In this document: positions 33,786 through 42,054 of the stretch, piece by piece
Numbering within the stretch: the stretch's first letter is position 1
How the letters are laid out: each line of letters begins with the position of its first letter
From: CAZMRF01 sp964568735
Lineage (GTDB): Bacteria; Acidobacteriota; Polarisedimenticolia; JACPZX01
Assembly (NCBI GenBank): GCA_964568735.1
Contig: CAZMRF010000012.1
Location: 1-64,000, forward strand
Direction of reading: 5' to 3'
DNA length: 64,000 nucleotides
Made by a program: the position numbers and the translations under genes
Notes under the pieces: model-generated
Seen by the model: only the letters and a program-made list of their open reading frames with translations
Database searches by the model: none
Told to the model about the DNA's origin: nothing

Positions 33786-35561
33786 GTGGACGATGTCCCC
33801 CTCCTGAAGCTGATCTACCCCGGAGGCCGCCACAAGCTCGTTCCCATCCGGGCCGACCCCTTCACGATCGGCCGCCGCCACGACAACCACCTGGTCATCC
33901 ACAACGAGGACATCTCCAGGGTCCAGGCGATCATCAGGCGGCGCGGCGAGGAGTTCGTCCTCGAAGACCAGCAGAGCCTCTTCGGCACCGCCGTCAATGG
34001 CGAGGCGATCCAAACCTGCTCGCTCCACAACCGGGACGTGATCTCGTTCGGCCGCGAGAAGCGCATCGAGATTCTCTTCCTGCACGGGGATCGCATGCAT
34101 CGGATCCTCGACCAGGTCGATCGATCCCCCGACCGCCACGGCAGCAGGGAGGAGCTGCGAAACCTCCGGATCCTCCTCGAGATCAGCAAAGGGCTGAACG
34201 CCTTCTCGTCGCTCTCCGACCTGCTCGAGCTCTCGCTCGACGCCGTGATCGATCTGACGCGCGCGGAAAGGGGTTTCGTGATGCTCCGTGACTCCTCGGG
34301 GGAGCTGCAAACGTACGCCGCTCGGAACATGTCCGGCGAGAGGCTCCGTCCCGAGAACTTGAAGATCTCGACGAGCGTCGTCTCCGAGGTCGTGGAGCGT
34401 GGACGGGCAGTCTTCCACGAGGACGTGCTGGAAGAGTCGGATCTCAGGGACCGAAGCAGCATCGCGGAGCTCAGGCTCCGCGCGATCTCCTGCCTGCCCA
34501 TCCGGATGCCTGCGGCCCACGTCCTCGTCTCCTTCGACGGCGCGGCCACGGGGTCGGGCAGCGACACCGCCGATCCCGATGCTCCGAGCAGGATCCTGGG
34601 CGTCGTCTACACCGATTCCTCCCAGGCGACCCAGCCCGTCAGCGACATCACGAGGGAGCTGGTCGAGTCGGTGACGTCCCACGCGGCCATCGCGATCGAG
34701 AGCTTCCGTTTGCGGCAGGAAGAGCTCGAGCGGCGCCTCCTCGAGACGGAGATGGAGAAGCTGCGGGAGGTGGACCGGCTCAAGAGCGACTTCGTGTCGC
34801 ACGTCTCCCACGAGCTGCGCACGCCCCTGACCGCCATCAAGGGGGCGCTGGACAACATGCTGGACGGCCTCACGGGCAACCTCAACGACAAGCAGATCCG
34901 CTACATGGAGAGAATGAAGGAGAACACCTCCCGCCTCGTCCGGCTCATCGAGGACCTCCTCGATCTCTCGCGGATCGAGGCCGGCCAGATCGGGCTCAAC
35001 CCCAGGCGCATTGCCGTCGATCGTCTCATCGCGGAGGCCTGCGATTCGCTCAGGCCGATCGCCACCGCGCGCAAGGTCGATCTCGTCTGCTCGGCTCCGA
35101 GGGGGCTGCTGATCAAGGCGGACAGGGATCGTGTCATCCAGGTCCTGGTGAACCTGACGGGCAACGCGCTGAAGTTCACGGGCGAGTCCGGGCGGGTCGA
35201 CGTGACGGCCGAGAACGCCGGGACGCACGTGAAGATCCGCGTCGCCGACACGGGCAGCGGGATCGATGCAGCGGCCAAGGAGCGGATCTTCGAGCGCTTC
35301 TACCGCGCCGTGCCCGAGGAGAGCGAGAAGATCGAGGGGACGGGCCTGGGGCTTGCGATCGCCAAGAGCCTCGTCGAGCTCCACGGTGGGACGATCGGCG
35401 TGGAGAGCCAGGTGGGCAGCGGCACGATCTTCACGGTGACCCTGCCCATCTCGGGACCGCCGGAGCGCCCCAGCCTCGGCGTGGGCCGGCGTGCCCGGAA
35501 GACGGAGGGGCAGACCTCAGCGCCGGACGGGCAGCCCACGGATCAGGGCCTGGAGGGGTGA
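33786..35561 (+). CDS. FHA-GAF sensor histidine kinase
   Basis: A 591-residue cytosolic kinase. GTG 33786 has GGAG at 33776-33779. An N-terminal FHA domain (about residues 15-95: FTIGRRHDNHLVIHNEDISR, LFGTAVNG) would bind phosphothreonine. A GAF domain follows (about 120-300), then HisKA with the phospho-acceptor His near residue 342 (VSHVSHELRTPLTAIKGALD) and an ATP-binding domain with VLVNLTGNALKFT, RVADTGSGID and GTGLGLAIAKSLVELHGG. FHA on a histidine kinase suggests input from a Ser/Thr kinase such as that at 38392-40827. The stop overlaps the regulator start in GTGA. Confidence 0.93.
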   Translation: MDDVPLLKLIYPGGRHKLVPIRADPFTIGRRHDNHLVIHNEDISRVQAIIRRRGEEFVLEDQQSLFGTAVNGEAIQTCSLHNRDVISFGREKRIEILFLHGDRMHRILDQVDRSPDRHGSREELRNLRILLEISKGLNAFSSLSDLLELSLDAVIDLTRAERGFVMLRDSSGELQTYAARNMSGERLRPENLKISTSVVSEVVERGRAVFHEDVLEESDLRDRSSIAELRLRAISCLPIRMPAAHVLVSFDGAATGSGSDTADPDAPSRILGVVYTDSSQATQPVSDITRELVESVTSHAAIAIESFRLRQEELERRLLETEMEKLREVDRLKSDFVSHVSHELRTPLTAIKGALDNMLDGLTGNLNDKQIRYMERMKENTSRLVRLIEDLLDLSRIEAGQIGLNPRRIAVDRLIAEACDSLRPIATARKVDLVCSAPRGLLIKADRDRVIQVLVNLTGNALKFTGESGRVDVTAENAGTHVKIRVADTGSGIDAAAKERIFERFYRAVPEESEKIEGTGLGLAIAKSLVELHGGTIGVESQVGSGTIFTVTLPISGPPERPSLGVGRRARKTEGQTSAPDGQPTDQGLEG

Positions 35562-36913
35562 CGGTGAGATCGGGACGGATCCTCCTGGTCGATGACGACC
35601 CCGACATCCTGGAGGTTCTCGGGGACAGGCTCGTCTCCCAGGGCTACACCGTCCGGGCCGCGCGCGACGGTGTCGAGGCCGTCGAGAGCGTCAAGGCCGA
35701 TCCGCCCGACGTCATTCTCTTGGATCTTCAAATGCCGCGCATGGGCGGGCTGGAATTCATGAAGCATGTCGCCGAGGAAGATCGCGACATCACCGTCGTC
35801 GTGATCACGGCCGTGGGAACCATCGAGCGGGCGGTCGAGGCGATGAAGCAGGGCGCCTACGACTTCATCACGAAGCCATTCAACCCCGAGCAGGTCACCC
35901 TGACTGTCGCGAAGGCCCTGGAGCGCGAAGGCCTCAAGCGGACCAACAAGCTGCTGCGCGACGAGCTGAGCCAGCGGGAGGTGAGGCTCATCGGGGAGGC
36001 TCCCCGGATGGCGGAGATCATCGGCACGGCGCAGAGGGCGGCGGCCTCCCGCTCCACCGTGACGATCCTCGGCGAGTCCGGGACCGGCAAGGAGGTCCTC
36101 GCCCGGGCCATCCACGAATGGAGCGACCGCCGCTCGGCCCCCTTCGTCGCGGTCAACTGCGTTGCCCTCACGGAGGAGCTCCTCGAGTCGGAGCTGTTCG
36201 GCCACGAGAAGGGCTCCTTCACGGGCGCCGTCAGCCAGAAGGCCGGCAAGTTCGAGGTCGCCGACGGGGGAACGATCTTCCTGGACGAGATCGCCGAGAT
36301 CCGCCCGCAGCTCCAGGCGAAGCTCCTCCGGGTGCTCCAGGAGCATCAATTCGAGCGCGTCGGAGGCACCGCCTCCCTGCACGTGGACATCCGGGTCATC
36401 GCCGCCACGAACCGCGATCTGACGGCGGAGATCCAGGCCGGGCGCTTCCGCGAAGACCTCTACTACCGCCTCAACGTCATCACCGTGAACATGCCGCCGC
36501 TGCGCGAGCGCGCCGGGGACATCCCCACCCTGGCCGAGCACTTCCTCGAGCGCTACGCGCGGGAGACGAAACGCGCGGTCAACGGCATATCGCGCGAGGC
36601 GCTCGAGGCGCTCCTCCGCTACGAGTGGCCCGGCAACGTCCGTGAGCTGCAGAACACGATCGAGAGAGCCGTCGTCCTGGGCGGAAGCGACGAGATCGTC
36701 CTCGACGACCTGCCGACCCACATCGTCGAAGCCCATCGCCCCGGCGAGGGCGACGAGGCTCACGGGTTCCACGGCCAGGTGCGCCGCTACAAGGGCCAGC
36801 TCATCCGCGACGCCGTCCGCGCGAGCGGCAGTCAGCGCAAGGCGGCCGCGCTCCTCGGCCTCAACCCCACCTACCTCTCCCGTCTGATCCGCACCCTCGG
36901 GCTCAAGGACTGA
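35558..36913 (+). CDS. NtrC-family sigma-54-dependent response regulator
   Basis: A 451-residue regulator. The receiver domain has the acidic pair (LLVDDDPD) and phospho-acceptor Asp56 in VILLDLQMP. The AAA+ domain has Walker A GESGTGKEVLARAIHE, the sigma-54 contact loop GSFTGA (Ser in place of the first Ala of GAFTGA), Walker B GGTIFLDEIAEI and the R-finger region. The C-terminus carries a Fis-like helix-turn-helix (SQRKAAALLGLNPTYLSRLI). GTG 35558 overlaps the kinase stop, so the pair form a two-component system. Target promoters are unknown. It converges with the diguanylate cyclase gene, overlapping by 11 bases. Confidence 0.94.
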   Translation: MTVRSGRILLVDDDPDILEVLGDRLVSQGYTVRAARDGVEAVESVKADPPDVILLDLQMPRMGGLEFMKHVAEEDRDITVVVITAVGTIERAVEAMKQGAYDFITKPFNPEQVTLTVAKALEREGLKRTNKLLRDELSQREVRLIGEAPRMAEIIGTAQRAAASRSTVTILGESGTGKEVLARAIHEWSDRRSAPFVAVNCVALTEELLESELFGHEKGSFTGAVSQKAGKFEVADGGTIFLDEIAEIRPQLQAKLLRVLQEHQFERVGGTASLHVDIRVIAATNRDLTAEIQAGRFREDLYYRLNVITVNMPPLRERAGDIPTLAEHFLERYARETKRAVNGISREALEALLRYEWPGNVRELQNTIERAVVLGGSDEIVLDDLPTHIVEAHRPGEGDEAHGFHGQVRRYKGQLIRDAVRASGSQRKAAALLGLNPTYLSRLIRTLGLKD

Positions 36914-38378
36914 GCGCGCTCGCGGTGCGGGAGCAGTTCCGGCCGGCTTCCTTCGCCTGGTAGAGGGCACGGTCGGCACGGCGCAGCAGACCCTCTGCCG
37001 TGTTCGCGTGGAGCGGGAACTCCGCCACCCCGAGGCTGACGGTGACGGGAATCCGCTCCGGCGAGAAGAGCGAGGCCTCCACGCGCTGCCGGATGTTCTC
37101 GGCGACGATCTGAGCACCGGCCAGGTGGGTCTCGGGAAGCACCACGGTGAACTCCTCGCCGCCATAGCGCGCGCAGATATCGTTGTGCCGGACGGCCTCC
37201 CTGAGGATGCGCGCGAGCTGGCAGAGGACCTCGTCGCCTGCCTGGTGGCCGTGCAGGTCGTTGATCTTCTTGAAATTGTCGACGTCCGCCATGATCAACG
37301 AAACGGGCAGCCCGTGCCTGCGCGCGAAGTCGAGCTCCTCCCCCAGTCGGGGCTCGAGCCCGAGCCGCGAATCGAGCTGGGTGAGCGGGTCGAGCGAGGC
37401 CTGTTGGATGAGCGCGTTGTTCGTGATCGCGGCCGACGCGTGGTCCGCGAAGACCCGCAGCGCGGAGAGCTCCTCATCGCCGAAGGACTTCCCCTCGAGC
37501 GGCCCCTCGAGGTAGAGCACGCCGAGCGTCCTCGTGAAGGGGGCCCCGTGGATGGAGCGCCGCCTCTCGTCGAAGACGCGCCGATCGCGGAGCACCTGGC
37601 GGATCGGTGTCACGATCCTCTGCCCGTCGCAGAAGGGTGTGCCCTCGGTGAAGACCCACCGGACCATGCGTCCCTCGGCGGGCCGAGCCTCCGCGTCGAC
37701 CAGGTTCGCGGGCATCCGGTGCGCGGCGGCGATCCCGAGGCGGCCTGCGAGGTCTCCGATGATCAAGGCTCCCGCGTTCGCGTCGAGCGCCTCCGCGGCC
37801 GAGCGGACCACGACCCCCAGCGTCTCCTCGAGATCTCCGGATCCGTGGACCGCCCGCGTGACACGCTCGACGAGCTCCGCGCGGCGCCTCTGGGCGATGT
37901 GGGCCTCGTAGAGCTGGCGGCTCCTGAGGGACTGGGCCAGATGGGAAGCGCAGGCCTCGACGAGCGCCCGATCTCCCGGCGAGAAGGGATCGTCCTGTTC
38001 GCCGCGCTCGAGCCGCAGGGCGCCGACGGCCGTGTCGTCCGCGCTCAGGGGCACGATCAGGCTCCGGCCACCGCCCTCCGTCCGGGTCGTGCTCTGACGT
38101 CCGTCCACCCGGAGCTGCTCCGCCCGTTCGGGCTCGAGGGTCGCGGGAGCAGGGGACTCCCCGCCCTGGATGCCGAAGTGGTGCCGGATGTTCCCATCGG
38201 CATCGAAGAGGACGAGGTGGCCGCGCCTGCCCCTCGTGAACTCCACGAGCATCGAGAGAGCGAGGTTCGCGAGCCGCTCCGCCTCGATAAGCGTGTTGAA
38301 GGTCATCGTGGAGCCGAGCGTGTAGAGGGCCCGGTACTTCTCGTGATCACCGGAGGGCCGGATTCGCTCCTTCTGCAT
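36903..38378 (-). CDS. Diguanylate cyclase with tandem GAF domains
   Basis: A 491-residue enzyme starting at ATG 38378 (AGGGA 8 bases before). Two GAF-like sensor domains (about residues 20-150 and 165-310) precede a GGDEF domain whose active site is ARYGGEEFTVVLPE, so it should make cyclic di-GMP from GTP. An RxxD inhibitory site (RHND) lies five residues before the active site, implying product feedback. The metal-binding MADVDNFKKINDLHGHQAGD is intact. It starts 13 bases after the end of the Ser/Thr kinase gene on the same strand, so they are probably one transcript. Confidence 0.94.
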   Translation of the reverse strand: MQKERIRPSGDHEKYRALYTLGSTMTFNTLIEAERLANLALSMLVEFTRGRRGHLVLFDADGNIRHHFGIQGGESPAPATLEPERAEQLRVDGRQSTTRTEGGGRSLIVPLSADDTAVGALRLERGEQDDPFSPGDRALVEACASHLAQSLRSRQLYEAHIAQRRRAELVERVTRAVHGSGDLEETLGVVVRSAAEALDANAGALIIGDLAGRLGIAAAHRMPANLVDAEARPAEGRMVRWVFTEGTPFCDGQRIVTPIRQVLRDRRVFDERRRSIHGAPFTRTLGVLYLEGPLEGKSFGDEELSALRVFADHASAAITNNALIQQASLDPLTQLDSRLGLEPRLGEELDFARRHGLPVSLIMADVDNFKKINDLHGHQAGDEVLCQLARILREAVRHNDICARYGGEEFTVVLPETHLAGAQIVAENIRQRVEASLFSPERIPVTVSLGVAEFPLHANTAEGLLRRADRALYQAKEAGRNCSRTASALSP

Positions 38379-38391
38379 CAACCGTTCCCTC

Positions 38392-40827
38392 TCAAAAGCT
38401 CGCGACCATCTTCTGGAAGCGGGGATCGGAGCGTAGCGGCGCCAGCACCGGATCATTTCGGACGTAGGCCCCGCTGATGACCGTCGACAGGCTCTGCCGT
38501 CCCGCCTCCAGCGCGCGCGCCAGGAACTCGAGCGCTTCCTCCCCGGATCCCGTCTGGGCACGCACGCAGGCAATGGCGTAGTCGGCCATGGGCATGGGAC
38601 GGCCCGAGGAGAGAGCCGCCGCGCGCGCCGCCGCGGCTTTGGCACCGGATCGGTCGCCCGCCGCGAGCAGCGCGAGTCCCTGCAAGGCGGCGACGAGGGG
38701 ATCGTCCGGCGTGGCCCGCGCGGCCTCCTCGAGCGTGCCGACGGCCGCACGCGCCTCGCCTTGCCGGATGAGGGCCCAGGCCAGGACGATCTTCGCGTAG
38801 GCGGCATCCGGATCGTCGCGCAGCAGCGAGACCATCCGCTCGCGCGCCTCGGCGGGCCGCCCTGCGAGGATGGCGATATGCGCGAGATTGAGGCGGGCGA
38901 GGTGAAAGCCGGGGTCGAGAGCGAGCGCGAGCCGGCCCTCCGTCTCCGCCTCCTCGTACCGCCCCTCCCGCTTGTAGAGCATCGAAAGCCAGTGGTGCCC
39001 GACGGCCGACTCCGGCTCGAGGGAGATGGCGTGGAGGATACGCCGTATACCGCCCTCCACGTCACCGTCGAGGGCGGCCACCAGCCCGTTCGAGATGTGA
39101 GCCTCGGGCAAAGTGGCGTCCAGCTCGATGGCCCGGCGGCCGGCCTCCTCGGCGCGATCACGGATGCCTTCGCCCAGGCTCCAGCCGTACATCAGGGAGA
39201 CGGAGTAGGCGTCGGAGAGGCCCGCCCACGACAGGGCGAAATTCGGATCCAGCCGCAGGGCCTGGTCGTAGAGCGAAACGGCCCTGAGCATGTCGGATTC
39301 GGTGCGCCGGCGGGAGAGCTCCCGGGCCCGGAGGTAGAGATCGTAGGCGCGCAGGCTCGAAGTCGGCGCCTCCGAGATCCGGGCACGCTCGCTCGTGGTG
39401 AGGCGGATCTCCAGCGCACGGGCGATCTTCTCGCTGATCTCGTCCTGGAGATCGAAGAGCCTCTCGAGCGGACGGTCGATGATCTCCGCCCAGAGGATTT
39501 CCCCGTCAGCGGTCTCGCGAAGGCGCGCCGAGACCCGGACCTGCCCGCCTTCCCGGTGCACGTTGCCCTCGAGGAGGAGATCGGCCTCGAGGTGCCTCGC
39601 GACTTCGATGGGATCGGCATCAGCGGCGGGCTCACTTCCCGCCGGGGGAGCCAGGATCCGCAGCCCGGCGATGCGGGAGAGATCCACGATGATTCCCTCC
39701 GTGATGCCCTCCGCGAAGTAGCCGTCCTTGCCGTCCAGCCCCCTGCCGATGAACGGGAGGATGGCCATCGCCCTCTCCACCCTGACGGGGGAGGCGCTGG
39801 TCCCGGCGCGATCCACGGCCACGGCCGCGGCGGCTGCGAGGCCGACCGCCAGCAGGGTCCAGATCGCGGCCCGCAGGACCGTGGGGGCCCTCCACGTCGA
39901 GGGCCGCCAGCCTTCCATCCCGCGCCCCGCCGCACCGGGGTCGGCTGCAGCCGCGGAGAGCTCCCTTCTCAGGCGCCTGAGATCGACGACCATCTCCTCG
40001 ATCGTCTGGTAGCGGTTCTCCGCCTTCTTCTCCATCGCCTTGGAGACGATCCGCGAGAACTCGCTCGGGAAGCCGGGGGCCGCCTCCTGGAGCGGCGGGG
40101 GCTGCTTGTGGATGACCTGGTCGAGGATGGCCACCTCGCTGGCTCCGAGGAAGGGCAGGCGCCCCGTGGCCAGCTCGTAGAGCACGGCCCCGAACGAGAA
40201 GATGTCGCTCCGGACGTCGATCTCCTCGCCCAGCGCCAGCTCGGGGGACATGTACAGGACGGTTCCGATGAGCTGCCCGTCGCGGGTGAGGTTGGGTGCC
40301 CGCGTCGAGGCCTCGTCGGGCGTCGCGGGGGAGCTGAGGCCGGCCTCGGCGCCTGGATCGAGGAGCTTGGCCAGCCCGAAATCCAGGATCTTCACGAAGC
40401 CCTCCTCGGCCACGATGATGTTGGAGGGCTTGATGTCCCTGTGGATGATCCCGTGGTCGTGCGCCGCTTCGACGGCCTCGCCGACCTGGATGGCGACCTC
40501 GAGAATCTCGTCGCAGGAGCGGCGATCCTCCTCGATGAGCTGCGAGAGCGTCCTGCCCTCGACGTACTCCATGGCGATGAAGAGCCGCCCCTCGGAGTCG
40601 TCGATGTCGTAGATGTGCACGATGCCGGGATGGTTCAGGGACGAAGCGGCACGAGCCTCGCGGATGAAGCGCTCGCGGCGCTCGGGACTCCGCAGCGCGC
40701 GGTCGGGGAGGATCTTGATCGCGACCGAGCGCGGGAGCCTGAGATCCTCGGCGCGATAGACCTCACCCATACCCCCTTCGCCGATCTTCTCGACGATGCG
40801 GTAATGGGATAGGACGCGGCCAATCAT
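38392..40827 (-). CDS. Ser/Thr protein kinase with FlgO-like and TPR regions
   Basis: An 811-residue Hanks-type kinase. The catalytic domain (residues 1-280) has the glycine loop KIGEGGMGEVYRA, the ATP Lys in SVAIKIL, the catalytic HRDIKPSNIIV, the DFG loop ILDFGLAKLL and activation-loop SPE equivalent MSPELALG. A membrane segment follows (VLRAAIWTLLAVGLAAAAAV, about residues 310-330). The outer part has an adenylate-cyclase-associated/FlgO-like alpha-beta region (AILPFIGRGLDGKDGYFAEG, GQVRVSARLRETADGEILWA) and then about six TPRs. This arrangement is common in Acidobacteriota. Phosphorylated partners may be read by the two FHA proteins nearby. Confidence 0.94.
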   Translation of the reverse strand: MIGRVLSHYRIVEKIGEGGMGEVYRAEDLRLPRSVAIKILPDRALRSPERRERFIREARAASSLNHPGIVHIYDIDDSEGRLFIAMEYVEGRTLSQLIEEDRRSCDEILEVAIQVGEAVEAAHDHGIIHRDIKPSNIIVAEEGFVKILDFGLAKLLDPGAEAGLSSPATPDEASTRAPNLTRDGQLIGTVLYMSPELALGEEIDVRSDIFSFGAVLYELATGRLPFLGASEVAILDQVIHKQPPPLQEAAPGFPSEFSRIVSKAMEKKAENRYQTIEEMVVDLRRLRRELSAAAADPGAAGRGMEGWRPSTWRAPTVLRAAIWTLLAVGLAAAAAVAVDRAGTSASPVRVERAMAILPFIGRGLDGKDGYFAEGITEGIIVDLSRIAGLRILAPPAGSEPAADADPIEVARHLEADLLLEGNVHREGGQVRVSARLRETADGEILWAEIIDRPLERLFDLQDEISEKIARALEIRLTTSERARISEAPTSSLRAYDLYLRARELSRRRTESDMLRAVSLYDQALRLDPNFALSWAGLSDAYSVSLMYGWSLGEGIRDRAEEAGRRAIELDATLPEAHISNGLVAALDGDVEGGIRRILHAISLEPESAVGHHWLSMLYKREGRYEEAETEGRLALALDPGFHLARLNLAHIAILAGRPAEARERMVSLLRDDPDAAYAKIVLAWALIRQGEARAAVGTLEEAARATPDDPLVAALQGLALLAAGDRSGAKAAAARAAALSSGRPMPMADYAIACVRAQTGSGEEALEFLARALEAGRQSLSTVISGAYVRNDPVLAPLRSDPRFQKMVASF

Positions 40828-40924
40828 CGGGTCAACTCCGGCTTCCCGTCCCCGGACGGCGCCGGAATCGGCGCGCGGGGAGCGCCGGCGCCCCGGGATG
40901 GGGCCATCGGGTGACCCGGCATCC

Positions 40925-41263
40925 TCAGTAGGACGCGAGCGCCTCCTGCTCCGTCTCGAAGGTGTCGAAGTACTCGTCGAGCTTGGTCAGGGCCAGGAGA
41001 TCCCTGGCGCGTCCCGCGGGATTCACGAGCTTCATCTTGCCCTTCCGCTCGAGGACCCGCTTGTAGCAGGCCACGAGCTCACCAATCCCCGCGCTGTCCA
41101 TGTAGCTGACTTCGGTGAGGTTGAGGAGCACCGAGCCGCTCCCGTCATTCAGCGCCTGGTCAACGGCGTCGCGCAGCTTGAGGTCCCCGCTTCCGATAGT
41201 GATCTTGCCGCTGAGATCGATGACACGGACCCCGCTGGCCTCCCTGGTATTGACCTTGAGCAT
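40925..41263 (-). CDS. STAS-domain anti-sigma factor antagonist
   Basis: A 112-residue SpoIIAA/RsbV-like protein. ATG 41263 has a perfect AGGAGG site. The STAS fold is clear (VRVIDLSGKITIGSGDLKLR, GSVLLNLTEVSYMDSAGIGE) and the phospho-acceptor Ser lies in YMDSAGIGEL. In partner switching, the dephosphorylated form binds the anti-sigma kinase; the RsbW-like protein (41436-41861) and the PP2C protein (42055-43815) are the obvious partners. It has its own extended -10 promoter at 41317-41325. Confidence 0.94.
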   Translation of the reverse strand: MLKVNTREASGVRVIDLSGKITIGSGDLKLRDAVDQALNDGSGSVLLNLTEVSYMDSAGIGELVACYKRVLERKGKMKLVNPAGRARDLLALTKLDEYFDTFETEQEALASY

Positions 41264-41316
41264 GAAGCCTCCTGACACCTGAACACCATCCCTAGAGCCC
41301 GCGCCGACGACGCGGG

Positions 41317-41325
41317 ATTCTAACA
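41317..41325 (-). promoter_or_regulatory. Extended -10 promoter element of the STAS gene
   Basis: On the minus strand TGTTAGAAT ends at 41317. A hairpin CCCGCG-N7-CGCGGG (41298-41316) follows in the leader. The gap 41264-41435 holds nothing else of note. Confidence 0.45.
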
Positions 41326-41435
41326 CACGCCGTCCCCGGCGCCTCCAGCGGCTCGGACTCCGCCCAAGTCATCACTTTCGCAGGCCGGCGCGTCCTCACC
41401 CCGGATTCCCACCCGCTCCGGAGGCGGTCGAGGCC

Positions 41436-41861
41436 CTAGGTCGTCGCCAGCTTCTTCACCATGCTGACGACGAGCCCCTGCCCGGGGACGTGCTCGTAGT
41501 CCACGCTGTCCACGAAGCTGCGCATGAGGAAGATGCCGCGCCCGTTGGTCTTTCCGACGTTCTCCGGCGCGCGGGGGTCCCTCACGCAGCTCCAGTCGAA
41601 TCCGTCCCCCTCGTCCCGCACCTTGATCACGAGCTGACCCGGCTCGACGGCGAAGGAGATCCTCACTCTCTTGGAAGGATCGAACTTGTTCCCGTGCTTC
41701 ATGGCGTTGATGGCGGCCTCGTGGAGGGCCAGCGCCATGTTCATCGCCGTGTCTTCGTCCAATCCGAGGATCCGGCAGATCTCATCGCTGGTCGCATGCA
41801 CCAGGTTGAGGTACTCCACGCGGCTGGCCATGGAGATCTCGATCTGGCCCGGACTGCTCAT
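41436..41861 (-). CDS. RsbW-like anti-sigma regulatory kinase (HATPase)
   Basis: A 141-residue GHKL ATPase. The N box is MNMALALHEAAINAMKHGNK, the G1 box VRDEGDGFDWS and the G2 region KTNGRGIFLMRSFVD. Such proteins bind a sigma factor or other target and phosphorylate their STAS antagonist; no sigma factor gene is adjacent, so the target is encoded elsewhere or the switch acts on a non-sigma output. It is driven by the near-consensus promoter at 41928-41956 and diverges from the PP2C phosphatase gene. Confidence 0.93.
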   Translation of the reverse strand: MSSPGQIEISMASRVEYLNLVHATSDEICRILGLDEDTAMNMALALHEAAINAMKHGNKFDPSKRVRISFAVEPGQLVIKVRDEGDGFDWSCVRDPRAPENVGKTNGRGIFLMRSFVDSVDYEHVPGQGLVVSMVKKLATT

Positions 41862-41927
41862 GCGCCCGGCGCCGAACGCCCCGGCGGGGAACGTAGGACG
41901 CCTCTCCTCCCCAGAATGCGAAGGCGT

Positions 41928-41956
41928 AGTATCCCCACCTCGCTGAACACTGTCAA
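41928..41956 (-). promoter_or_regulatory. Near-consensus sigma70 promoter of the RsbW-like gene
   Basis: On the minus strand TTGACA (41956-41951), 17 bases, GATACT (41933-41928). The -35 is a perfect consensus. Confidence 0.75.
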
Positions 41957-41985
41957 ACCCAGTCGCTGTCTGGTGCAGGACTCGT

Positions 41986-42015
41986 TTGACGGCTTTCGCT
42001 TCTCTGGCCTAAGAT
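41986..42015 (+). promoter_or_regulatory. Near-consensus sigma70 promoter of the FHA-GAF-PP2C gene
   Basis: TTGACG (41986-41991), 18 bases, TAAGAT (42010-42015). The start of transcription near 42022 excludes the TTG at 42019 and supports TTG 42055 as the start codon. It is back to back with the promoter at 41928-41956. Confidence 0.7.
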
Positions 42016-42054
42016 GACTTGTTTCGTCAGCGACCGCTTCCGGGGAGCCCCTCC

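Noticed and set aside
42019..42054. TTG 42019 as start of the FHA-GAF-PP2C protein
   Set aside because: It would lie at or before the predicted transcription start and has no ribosome site; TTG 42055 has GGGGAG at good spacing.
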